This document shows, one piece after another, positions 26,812 to 35,870 of a DNA stretch of 64,000 nt. The stretch is from CAJQQK01 sp963696075 (GTDB lineage Bacteria; Pseudomonadota; Alphaproteobacteria; Rhizobiales; Hyphomicrobiaceae): the NCBI GenBank assembly GCA_963696075.1, contig CAVOJD010000037.1:27240-91239 (forward strand), read 5' to 3'. The translations under genes were made by a program, and so were the position numbers. How positions within the stretch are numbered: position 1 is the stretch's first letter; every line of letters starts with the position of its first letter. A model generated the notes under the pieces. That model made no database searches. It worked only from the letters and a program-made list of their open reading frames with translations, and was not told where the DNA came from.

Positions 26812-29032
26812 TTAAGCTTGTGCAGAACGGTTGCCCCGCGCCCCATCACGATCAGGTTGCGCGACCGCCGGATGGTCGCCTTCCGGATCGCGGGGTGCGG
26901 GCCGGACGACGGCCTTTTCCCGTTCCGTCATATTTATGACGTAGCCCACCGCCCGATCCGTATCGTTGACGAACTGGCCGAACGTCGTGAAATACGCATC
27001 CCGCTTGGTGACGCCGGCGCGAATGACGAACAGCGTGCAATCGCAGTACTCGATGAGCGAGGTCGTATGCGCAAACGACTTCAGCGCGGGCGTATCCAGG
27101 ATGATCGTGTCGTAGCGCTCGCCCGCCTCGTAGACATAGCGAACGATCGTCTCATCAGCGATTGTCTGCGGGTCGCAAAACGCCTTGTCGTAGTCGGCGC
27201 CGGCATACCTGAAGCAGATCAGCTGCGACTGACCAAGGCTCGGCCCCATATCGCTGGCCTGGATCTCGGCATCATAGACCACCGGGTATCGCTCAAGCCG
27301 CGCACCTTCGATCCCTTCGGGCTTGCCGCCGCTACAGTCGATCAACAACACACGGCGACCGCGACGTCCCTCGATCTGGGCGAGGTTCGAGGCAACCATC
27401 GACCGGCCGTCCCCATTCTCTGTCGAGGCAACGAGAATACTGATCGGTCCATCGTTCCGGCAAACTGACTGCACCCACTTGCGCAACTTGACCAGCGAGC
27501 GCGTGAACTGAGACCCCGGATCGAACCGCGTATGATCGATCGATGTCGACGTCTTCAGCCGGTTCTTGACCCAGCTCGTCCTCGCCCCACTGACGACCAT
27601 TTGCGGAAACTCTGCCACAGCCTCGGCCCCGGTAAACGTCGCAACATCTCGCGCCGTCCGGAAGAGGCCGTTCATCGTTTCGCGAAGCAGCCCGATCCCA
27701 AACCCGAGTATGGATGAGACCAGCAGCAACATCGCCAGGACGAGCTTGTTCTTGGGCCAGGACGGCCGCTCCGGCGCCTCGGCATAGGTGTTGATACGAG
27801 CATCATCGGCCTGAAGGCCGACCTGGATCTCGGTCTCGAGGAGGCGATTGAAAAGAGAGACATAAAGCTGCTGCTTCGCCGCCGCCTGACGCTCGATCTC
27901 CGATAGCTCGATCCGCGCATCATTCCGGCTGGCGTAGACATCCTTCAGTTCGTCCATGCCTTTGGTCAGGAGCACAACCTGCTGGCGCGCCATATCGAGT
28001 TCGTTCAGCGAACTCTTGATCAGACGATCGATCTCAAGGTCGATTTCCCTCTCAAGGTTTTCGAGCTCGGCACGGGCGTTCTGGACCGAGATGTGATTGG
28101 TCCCGAACCCGCTGATTGCCTCACCGAGCCTCCGCTTGACCTGGGCATACTGACGGCGGAATTCAAGGATGACTTCTGAGCTGAGAACGTTCGACAGGGC
28201 AGTGACCCGGTTCGAATCGCCTGCCGACTGCTTGATCTGGATCGCCGTCGTCTCAGCCTGAATGGCTCTGACTTTCGCATCAACCAGCTTGTTGATGTGG
28301 TCCGACAGAAGTCGTTCGCTAAGCTCCAGCTCGCCAATCTTGATCAGGCTGTTGTCGCTCTTGAACTTCTGCAGCTTCGCAAGAACGGTCTGGACTTCCT
28401 CGCCGACCTTGCGCACGCGCCCCTGCAACTGCTGCGAGGCCCACTGCGTCGCCTTGACCTTCTCTTCGCGCTGAATGTCGATGTAGGAATCAACGATGGC
28501 GTTCGCCATCGCCGCGGCCATTTCGCGCGAACTCATGGGTAAACTCAACCGCCACGATATAGCTCAGGCCACGGCGCTCGATTGCAAGCCCGCTCCTGAA
28601 CGCCGCCAGAGCCGTTTCCGAGGCCAGCACCTCATCCAGTGTCGCAAGAACCTTGTCCGGTCCCCGCTTGCCCACCGTCTTCACGTCGCCGGCCGCGGTC
28701 CGCTCCATCTTCGGCTTGCCCCGCAGCAGTTCAACCGCGCGATCGAATACCGGACGCGACGTCAGGATCTCGACCTGGCTCTCGATCACGGAGCGGTCCG
28801 ATGTCAAGCCCGGCAAAACCGCCTCGATGTTACTGACCTTCTGCGAACGCGTCTCAAAGACGATCTCCGCAACGGCGGTGTACTGTTTCGGGCTCAGCAG
28901 CAGATAGGCAGCCCCAAGCGCAAGCCCGATTGCCACAACAACCGCAATAACACGAAACTGCTGACGAGCTACGTAAAGCAGATCTCGAAAATCGAGAAAC
29001 ATGCCGCGTGATCGACTATCAACGCCACTCAT
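26812..29032 (-). pseudogene. ExoP/Wzc-like polysaccharide co-polymerase, frameshifted, with degenerate ATP site
   Basis: The N-terminal part (from ATG 29032) has the Wzz domain: a basic/FLDFRDLLYVARQQFRVIA start, a transmembrane VIAVVVAIGLALGAAYLLL, and EIVFETRSQKVSNIEAVLPG. At VAVEFT it leaves frame. EMAAAMANAIVDSYIDIQRE, a long coiled coil, a second transmembrane helix and the ATPase-like domain continue in the next frame. The span is 740 codons plus one base; dropping one G from 28537-28539 joins them into 739 residues. The ATP site is unusual: the P-loop reads ENGDGRSM, with Arg for the Lys and Met for Ser/Thr, and the C-terminus has no tyrosine cluster. Walker B-like YDTIILDTPAL remains. 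It would control chain length and export with the ExoF-like protein. Confidence 0.85.
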
Positions 29033-29460
29033 GACTATAAACACGTCCTTCCGCTTGAGAGCTTGTATCAACCAGTCCATTGACTAGCAGAAAAGTTTCC
29101 GCCGCCTCAAAATGAACCGGGAACAATATTACCCGCGCTTTCGCACATCTATCAGTGCACTGGCCATGCCAAAAGGCCAAACAGAAAACCGAGATAAAGT
29201 TTCATTCCATGTCTGGCCACGGACCGGGCCGAGCGATGCGTTTGAAAAGATCCCTCGAACACCGGTTACGTGGAAGGCCACTGCCGCTTGGCAGCCAGGC
29301 GCTCCACCTTGTCACACCTGCTCGGCGAACCCTGCTTCGTCAGATAGCCGACCTATGGGGTGCAGATTTGTCCGGATTTGCACCCTCTATTGCGAAACAG
29401 TCGGCGACTACGGGCACAATAGTCCTGCCGCATAGGCCAAACCTGCGGCAAATCCTGGAC
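29033..29460. other. Intergenic region upstream of the exoP-like gene
   Basis: This stretch lies between the exoP-like start and the MITE-like element. The first 100 bases are A+T-rich enough for a promoter on the minus strand, but no clear boxes were recognised. Short plus-strand frames here have no ribosome site and no recognisable content. Confidence 0.45.
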
Positions 29461-29793
29461 TAGAGCGGTTCAGGACTAGATGGAACCATTCTGCCGAGGT
29501 GGATTTGGTTCGAGACCGAGCCGGCTGGCGAAGTGCGTAGTGGTACTACGGACGAGACAGACGGCGATGGTATCGGGCCAAATCCGCCCGGCCCTGCGGG
29601 TTTTAAAAGGCGTGCCGCCCACGAAGTCCGATGTTTCGGACTTCGCCAACTTTGTCTGCAAAGTCGGGAACACCCGACTTTTGTGTGCGTCGGACGGCTT
29701 GACCATATCCCCGATATGCTCTGCGCCGCCCTCCTGGTGGATCGGCGCGCCTTTTAAAACAGAATTGATTCCATCTAGTCCTGAACCGCTCTA
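29461..29793. mobile_element. 333-bp MITE-like element with 25-bp perfect terminal inverted repeats
   Basis: The left end 29461-29485 (TAGAGCGGTTCAGGACTAGA then TGGAA) is repeated perfectly in inverse at 29769-29793. With one gap the similarity extends through CATTCTG/CAATTCTG to about 35 bases. The interior holds internal dyads, for example GTCCGA/TCGGAC around 29628-29643 and GTCGGG/CCCGAC at 29664-29681, and no transposase. Ends of TA plus inverted repeat suggest TA target duplication, as in IS630/Tc1-mariner derivatives. On the minus strand the first three bases (TAG) are the stop codon of the deacetylase gene. If one TA were removed with the element, TAG would be recreated, so the insertion appears to sit inside the stop codon without changing the protein. 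Confidence 0.8.
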
Positions 29794-30762
29794 ATTCTCA
29801 GGCTCGATTCGAACAGCCCCGGAAGGCGGTTCCGCGCGAAGTGCTTTGGTTTGGTCTCCACCATCTCGCCGGTCCCCGCCCATCATGGCGCGAACCATCT
29901 TGATGATCCCCATGTCGCCAATGCCGCTCGTATGAACGTAATTGTCACGGAATTCCGAAATCGAGCGACGCATGGAGACACGCCAATTGAACGCTGGCTC
30001 AAGGCGCTCCGCCAGAACCGCCTGGCGCCGCGCATTCATCTCCGCCACCGTCTCCGGCGCATACCGTTCGGCAATTTCCGAAAGTCGGGTCCAACGCACA
30101 TTCCCAAGGCCATTGATCCAATCCACAAAATCCGTGAATTCATCATAGCCATTGCGGAAGTCCGTATGGTGCTGAACCACGATAAGCGGACGTCCAGCCT
30201 CAAAATCGCGCACAAAAGCTTCTCGGTTCTGCGGATAATGCCGCAAAAAAATCGGAAACTGATGGAAGTAGCGTGTCGCGGGAAGAAGAAATTCACTCGC
30301 CGGCGGATCCTGGCCATCGCGAGGCCGCAGCGAGGAATTGAACGCGGCGAGGTAACCGTTCTCGCGCAGCGCACGGATAGCCGCCGTATTGAACCGCCCG
30401 TGCGGGAACACCATCACCGGATCGTAGTCGAGGCCTGTGAGCTGCTTGTGAAGCTCCATGCGATGAAGCGATGTCGCGGCAAGCCGATTGTATTCCTCGA
30501 ACGTGCCGTCGCTGAACTCATTGTGTTTGTGATTGCACCCATGAACGCAGATCGCGAGATGATCCGGGTTCTCCTGGAAGAGCTTGACGGTCTCGGGATC
30601 GCTCTTGCGCCAGTTGTACGGGATGAACGCAATCTCGGTGAAGAAGTGATGCTCCTTCATCTCGCGCAGCATTGCCTCGTAATCGACGAAGCCATACCGC
30701 GGTTGCAGCAACGGATCGTCGATGATCAGACACGCTAATGTTTCTTGCGAACGAGCATCCAT
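29791..30762 (-). CDS. Polysaccharide deacetylase-like protein
   Basis: The 323-residue product has the NodB-type pattern in reduced form. ACLIIDDPLLQPRYGF supplies the first aspartates, AICVHGCNHKHNEF the two metal histidines, VMVFPHGRFN the conserved Pro-x-Gly strand and LIVVQHHTDF a late catalytic histidine. No signal peptide is seen, so it may act in the cytoplasm or on a lipid-linked intermediate, or be exported by an unusual route. ATG 30762 is chosen. A TTG at 30780 is in frame, and neither has a good ribosome site. The stop codon overlaps the end of the MITE-like element. It probably deacetylates an N-acetyl sugar of the polymer. Confidence 0.8.
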   Translation of the reverse strand: MDARSQETLACLIIDDPLLQPRYGFVDYEAMLREMKEHHFFTEIAFIPYNWRKSDPETVKLFQENPDHLAICVHGCNHKHNEFSDGTFEEYNRLAATSLHRMELHKQLTGLDYDPVMVFPHGRFNTAAIRALRENGYLAAFNSSLRPRDGQDPPASEFLLPATRYFHQFPIFLRHYPQNREAFVRDFEAGRPLIVVQHHTDFRNGYDEFTDFVDWINGLGNVRWTRLSEIAERYAPETVAEMNARRQAVLAERLEPAFNWRVSMRRSISEFRDNYVHTSGIGDMGIIKMVRAMMGGDRRDGGDQTKALRAEPPSGAVRIEPEN

Positions 30763-31055
30763 CTGGGGGGAACAAACCAAATTTTAGGGACGATGAAACC
30801 CGGATAAAGTACCGGATTTCCAGTCGATTGGTAGAGTTTTGGCATTCAAGATTAAAGATTTCAGAAAGGCCAAACGCTGCGCCGTGACGCTGGCAAGAAC
30901 AGCCGCATACGCACGATTTGGCACGGGCGAAAGTTGACCGGCCCCCTCGTGCTCCCGCGAAGACGAAGCTTGGATGCGCGTGGAAGAGCTGCCCCTGTCA
31001 GGGCGCCCGCAAAGCCACGAAACGCTATCAGCCAAACCCTCGATGATGTGCACCA

Positions 31056-34000
31056 TCACTTGGCGTCGGCCGGCTGTCGACGGCTGCGCCGGCCGCCACC
31101 AAGCCGCTGACGCCGACGTTCACCGCGCTCACGCGTTGCTGTCGCGTCCGCCTGCTGTTCCTCATCTCCAGAACCGAAACGGTGCGCCAGCATGGCGATG
31201 GTCGGATGCTCGTAAAGATCGACCAGCCCGACACTCAGCCCACATTCCCGCTTGAGCCGCGCCACGATCTGCACCGCCTTGAGCGATGTCCCGCCGACCT
31301 CGGCATAACGATCGTCGAGATTAACACGCTCGAGCCCGAGAACATCCTGCCAGATTGCGGCAATCGACCGCTCCAGATCACTGCCGGTGGGCAGGTCAAC
31401 CGCCCCACTGCCGCTCCGCCCCGTCGAGCGTTCAGCGCTCATGCGCGCGACAACGGCCTCGATAGTCGTCAACGTGTCCGCAATCTCGTTCACACGCACA
31501 GAATCGATCCGCACCCCAGTGCTCATCGGCCCCGCCTCATCTGAACGCGACGACGAAACCGTCTCGTCTGTCGCATTGTCCGGCTCATAACGGATCGCCG
31601 CGCACGCATCGGCCGGCACAACGAAAAGCTTCTCGTCCGCCCCGCCAAGCATCTCATAGTCACCAAGCGCCGCGTCGAGGAACTTGAGAGCAGGCTCGTT
31701 CTTCTGGGTCTTGTGATAGGGAATTGCAACTGAGGCGCAACCGGCCGCCTGCGCAATCTCGCCAAGATGCGAGAGCAGGCGGTATTCAACCCCACGCCCC
31801 AGCACCCGGCAGCTCATCAACAACGTGTCGACATCGAGCCGCTCGCCGCCAATCCGGCACAGCGTCAGCGCGACCACCCCATAATCACCGAACCGGTCAC
31901 GAACACTCACCGTCAGCGCCCGCGTGTCCGCCTGCCCGACAAACTGGCGCATTTCCGTTTCACTGCGCCGGACCGTCGTGCAGTTGAATTGGTTCGTCCG
32001 CTGCGTCATTTGCGAGGCGCGCGGGATGCGATCCTCGTCAACATCGCCAATTTCGATTTTGAGATCGAGACTGTCGATGAAGTCCTTCAGCGTCATCGAG
32101 CGCTGACGCAGCGTCTCGCGCCGCTTCTCCTGGCGGTAATGCTCGCTACGCTTGCGATCTTCCTGCGTCGCAGCGCCCCGATCAAAGGCCCAGACGTGAT
32201 TGAGGAAAGCCTCGATCCGCTCCGGATCGCTCGGCAACTGCAACGTCAGGACTTCCGGCAGCGCCGCACGCACTTCCGCGCACTCGACCGGATTGTCATC
32301 GATGAAGATGAAGGAATCGAGCCCAAGGTTCAGTTCCTGCGCAATTGACCGAATGTTCTCCGATTTGCGCTCCCAGTTGATCCGCGTCGCAACCGTATGG
32401 TCCATCCTGAGCGGCATGTCGGTGTGATAGTCGAACACCGCCTCGACATCAGCCGGACTGTTCTTCGAGACCAGCGTGAGCAACATGCCAGCTTCGGACT
32501 GCCGAACGGCGAAGTCCTGAAGATAGCGGAACGGCGCGTCGATCGTGACGCCGGCAGCCCCATCTTCGCCCGCGATGCCACGCCAAAGCGTGTTGTCACA
32601 GTCGAGCACGAGAACCTTGTAGGGCGCCCGCGTGATCGATGCGTGGTAACGCGCGATCGCCGTGCCAAGCGCGGTAAAAAGCGGCGTCGTATAGGGAATA
32701 TGCCCCAAACGGTCGGCTTCGATATCGTGGATCTGTCGCACCGGATAGTGCCGGCTCCAGGTCTCATATCCCAGGAACTGGCAATTCGCGACGTCCGCAA
32801 CCGCCTCCGCCAGCCTGGCCTCCGCCCAATCGAAATCGAACGATGCCCTCGGCGGGCAGCTCATGATCAACGTCGGCACCGCGTGACGCCCATCAGCACT
32901 TTCCAGCGCCCCTTTGAGATCCGCGATATTGCGCTCGATGATCTGCTCGGTGCGCGACATCCGCTGGCCGCCCTGCCTGGATTTTTGATCCTGCCGCCGC
33001 CGGGCAAAGATATTGTAGAGCCCCGATTCCTGCAGGAAGTGTTCCTCGATGATCTCCATCTCGAAGCCATGCGCTTCAAGTCGTTCCATCACCGCCTTCA
33101 CCAGCGGCCCTTCGCGGTCGTGCACCTCGATAGCGATCTGACGGATCTTGTCCCAATCCGGCTCCGTGATGCCGTTGAGCACGTCGAGTTCGCTTCCCTC
33201 CGCGTCGATCTTGAGGAGATCGATCTTCTCGACGCCATGCTCGCGAATGATCTGGGAGACCGGCTTGAGCTGACACTGATAAGCCTGGCTGTCGAGCCGG
33301 CCGGACATCAGTTCATCAACCGTCCGCTCCAGTTCGTCACCCTCGAGTTCGCTCGCCTCCTCGACCATATTGGTCACGATCGCCCGGATCGCAGCCTCAT
33401 CACGCCCTTCGTCGGTCCGAAAGCCTGAGAACACGGAAGAGTTCTCGTAGTGCGTGAAGGTCGCCATCCGCTCGCGGTCGGAAACCCCGCAGTTGATCGG
33501 CGTCACGTCGGAACCATAGATCGACAGGTTCGCCTTGAGACATTCGAACGTCTGCGGCGACGGCTCGAAACTGAAGATTTTCGCGTCACTGACTTCCTGC
33601 GTCACGAACAGCGAGAACAGCCCGATATTGGCGCCAATGTCGAAAACAACGTCACCATCGTTCAACTCGATGCCACCCTTCATGTAGCAACGATCGACGA
33701 AAATCTCCTTGTAGACGTACTCCGTCTCATACTGGTTGAGATGCGCGATCTCGAGATTGCCGGGAAGCTTGTGCTGCTTGAGGCCGCTTAGAATACGGTC
33801 CCGCTCGGCTTCATCGACACCCCGCGCAAAGCGCGTCGCTTCACCCAGCCAGTCGTCATAACGGATAAGCGCGACATTGAGCCCCTTCGTGTTCTGGGCG
33901 AACGGACTGCCCGGATCAAGGAACTGCTGGAAGATCTGGTTGTAGGGTGCAAGTGTCGTCTTCAACGGACTGTCGGCTTCACGACTCCAGAACGCGATCG

Positions 34001-34880
34001 GCTCTTCGATGAGATCAGCCGTAAACGTGGCCGCAACGACGATATTCGCTGCATCGCCGTCCGCTTTGGACGTCGTGTTGTCGAGATAACGCAACCCGAC
34101 GCCTTCGAGCGCCGCGATCACCTCACCGGTCTCATCGCAAAGCACGACGTCGGCCTCGACAATGCCACCCTGCGCGCGGTCATCACGAACCATCCGCGCA
34201 TGCGCCCATTTCGCCGGCCGGCCATTCGGCGCGAAACGAATACGCTTCAGCCCTGTCACCACATAGGTCTGATCCGACGGGTTCTCATGCGTCGCCGAAA
34301 TCAGCTGGATCGCAGCATCCAGGATGGCGGGGTGAAGCGCATCGCCCGACGCCGCAACCTCGCTGCCAGCTTCGATCGCACCAAGCGCACTCTCGCCCGC
34401 ACGCCACACCTGCCCGACGCCTTGAAACGCAGCCCCGTACTGGTTCCCGCGATCGGCAAGCCGCCGATAGAAGACATCCTTGTCATCGTGGCTGGAGCCG
34501 GCTGCTTTCAGGGCTTCGACATCGATCGCAGCAAACCCGAACTCGCCTCCAAGGCCAACGACCATTTCGGCATTGGCAGCCGCATTCCCGGCACGCTGCT
34601 CATCAACGCTGCGGATCGTAACGCGTGTGCGTCCGTCCGCCTCATTGGCCACATCGATCGAAAGATCATGGCTCTCGCCGTCATTCAGAAAAACGATATT
34701 GTTGAACGCGATCGCCTCGATCAACTGAGGCTTCGCGCCAACGGCCCGTGCGATCGCCTCCCGCGCCAACGCCACATAGAACGTCCCCGGTATAGCCGGC
34801 AGGCCTTGCACGCTGTGATCAGCAAGATACTGGTCCTTGCTCAAACTGACCGTACGAATTTCTTGAGACTGGATGCTCAC
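31056..34880 (-). CDS. Fused polyketide-type dehydratase, FkbM methyltransferase, FkbH HAD enzyme and carrier protein
   Basis: From GTG 34880 (GGAG seven bases upstream) the frame encodes 1274 residues. Residues 1-290 are a PKS dehydratase double hotdog: H22 in DHSVQGLPAIPG, and D188 and Q192 in LHPAILDAAIQ. Residues about 290-345 (APYNQIFQQFLDPGSPFAQN) look like the start of an FkbH N-terminal domain. Residues about 380-630 are FkbM, with VVFDIGANIGLF at 411-422. The FkbH domain resumes at about 645, with catalytic DCDNTLW (D760, D762), VSKNSP, FIDDNP and a GNAT-like part near 960-1085. A carrier domain follows, with GGTSL (Ser1199). The tail is Arg-rich. FkbH loads glyceryl from 1,3-bisphosphoglycerate onto a carrier protein. 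No ketosynthase or acyltransferase is nearby, so a C3 acyl group for sugar decoration is inferred. Confidence 0.88.
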   Translation of the reverse strand: MSIQSQEIRTVSLSKDQYLADHSVQGLPAIPGTFYVALAREAIARAVGAKPQLIEAIAFNNIVFLNDGESHDLSIDVANEADGRTRVTIRSVDEQRAGNAAANAEMVVGLGGEFGFAAIDVEALKAAGSSHDDKDVFYRRLADRGNQYGAAFQGVGQVWRAGESALGAIEAGSEVAASGDALHPAILDAAIQLISATHENPSDQTYVVTGLKRIRFAPNGRPAKWAHARMVRDDRAQGGIVEADVVLCDETGEVIAALEGVGLRYLDNTTSKADGDAANIVVAATFTADLIEEPIAFWSREADSPLKTTLAPYNQIFQQFLDPGSPFAQNTKGLNVALIRYDDWLGEATRFARGVDEAERDRILSGLKQHKLPGNLEIAHLNQYETEYVYKEIFVDRCYMKGGIELNDGDVVFDIGANIGLFSLFVTQEVSDAKIFSFEPSPQTFECLKANLSIYGSDVTPINCGVSDRERMATFTHYENSSVFSGFRTDEGRDEAAIRAIVTNMVEEASELEGDELERTVDELMSGRLDSQAYQCQLKPVSQIIREHGVEKIDLLKIDAEGSELDVLNGITEPDWDKIRQIAIEVHDREGPLVKAVMERLEAHGFEMEIIEEHFLQESGLYNIFARRRQDQKSRQGGQRMSRTEQIIERNIADLKGALESADGRHAVPTLIMSCPPRASFDFDWAEARLAEAVADVANCQFLGYETWSRHYPVRQIHDIEADRLGHIPYTTPLFTALGTAIARYHASITRAPYKVLVLDCDNTLWRGIAGEDGAAGVTIDAPFRYLQDFAVRQSEAGMLLTLVSKNSPADVEAVFDYHTDMPLRMDHTVATRINWERKSENIRSIAQELNLGLDSFIFIDDNPVECAEVRAALPEVLTLQLPSDPERIEAFLNHVWAFDRGAATQEDRKRSEHYRQEKRRETLRQRSMTLKDFIDSLDLKIEIGDVDEDRIPRASQMTQRTNQFNCTTVRRSETEMRQFVGQADTRALTVSVRDRFGDYGVVALTLCRIGGERLDVDTLLMSCRVLGRGVEYRLLSHLGEIAQAAGCASVAIPYHKTQKNEPALKFLDAALGDYEMLGGADEKLFVVPADACAAIRYEPDNATDETVSSSRSDEAGPMSTGVRIDSVRVNEIADTLTTIEAVVARMSAERSTGRSGSGAVDLPTGSDLERSIAAIWQDVLGLERVNLDDRYAEVGGTSLKAVQIVARLKRECGLSVGLVDLYEHPTIAMLAHRFGSGDEEQQADATATRERGERRRQRLGGGRRSRRQPADAK

Positions 34881-35085
34881 AGCGAAACTCCATTCGAACG
34901 CAATATGCGCGGCACCACCCAACGGGCCGCAACTCATCGTTGCCGAACGAGCGTGCGAGGCCGCTTCAACGCCTCACCCCCTCGTTGACTTAAAACTCTC
35001 TAACGGAGCCGCCGTCCAGCGGCGCCGGTATGACCCAAATCTTACATCCAGCGCGGTCGCTTAAGATGTGCCTGAGGAGATAAAA

Positions 35086-35829
35086 TCAGGTCTCCTGAGG
35101 CTCCTCCACCAACCGCTTGACCATGGCTGGAACACCCATCGAAACAGCGTTGTCCGGCACATCACGTGTCACGACGGAACCAGCACCGACGATTGCATTG
35201 CGGCCAATTCTGACACCTGGCAGCAGGTTGGCGCCGACACCGATCGCAGCCCCCTTCGAAATGTAGGGACCGACGATGTCGTCTTCCTGATAGCCGTTGC
35301 GCCCGATCGCATTGTCGTTCGACGTGCCAACCCCACCAGAGATGAACACATCATCCTCGATGGTCATCTCGCCTGCGAGCCAGCTGTGATCCTGGACCTT
35401 GACGCGATCGCCGATCTGCGTGTTGTAGTTGACCGTCACATAGCGCCCGATAACGGTGCGCTCACCGATCCGCGTACCCTCCCGGATCGACGCGCCATCG
35501 CCGAGCAATACGGACCCGACCAGCGTAACGTCGTAGAAGATGACGGCATGCGGCCCGATCGAGCAGTTCGGCCCGATCTCGATGCGCGGCTCGAAGCTCG
35601 GAAGCCGGGTCAACGCGCCCGCCCCCTTCGGCACCTTGCCGATGTAGGCGCCGGGGAAAATTTCGACGTTCTCCCCGATCGTAACGCCCGGCTCGATCAC
35701 GACGTGCGGGTGGATAATGGTGTTGTCACCAATTTCCACCCCCGCACGGATGACGGCAAACTCGCCGATCGTGACGTTCTTCCCGATCTTTTCCGCCTTT
35801 ACGACAGCGGTTGGACTGATGCCGTCCAT
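35086..35829 (-). CDS. Left-handed beta-helix N-acyltransferase (WbpD/LpxA-like)
   Basis: The 247-residue protein is built from hexapeptide repeats (ISPTAVVKAEKIGKNVTIGE, VIEPGVTIGENVEIFPGAYI and others) and ends in a GAGSVVTRDVPDNAVSMGVP cap, as in sugar N-acyltransferases. HSWLAGEMTIEDDVFISGG carries a candidate catalytic histidine. It is longer than WbpD/WlbB-type acetyltransferases and its N-terminus recalls LpxA/LpxD. With the WbpE-like and WbpB-like genes upstream it should acylate a 3-amino group on a UDP-sugar. The donor could be acetyl-CoA, or, given the carrier-protein fusion directly downstream, a carrier-bound acyl group. The second option is inference. Confidence 0.85.
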   Translation of the reverse strand: MDGISPTAVVKAEKIGKNVTIGEFAVIRAGVEIGDNTIIHPHVVIEPGVTIGENVEIFPGAYIGKVPKGAGALTRLPSFEPRIEIGPNCSIGPHAVIFYDVTLVGSVLLGDGASIREGTRIGERTVIGRYVTVNYNTQIGDRVKVQDHSWLAGEMTIEDDVFISGGVGTSNDNAIGRNGYQEDDIVGPYISKGAAIGVGANLLPGVRIGRNAIVGAGSVVTRDVPDNAVSMGVPAMVKRLVEEPQET

Positions 35830-35870
35830 GTCAACTCCCTAACTGAAACGCCGAGAGCTCAGAGGCTCTC

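Noticed and set aside
29480..29794. Open frames on both strands inside the MITE-like element
   Set aside because: They begin and end in the inverted repeats, have no ribosome site, and are better explained as incidental frames of a non-coding element.
35055..35105. GCCTGAGGAG ... CTCCTGAGGC dyad behind the acyltransferase gene
   Set aside because: The stem has a central mismatch, overlaps the end of the coding sequence and lacks a T-run; not strong enough to call a terminator.
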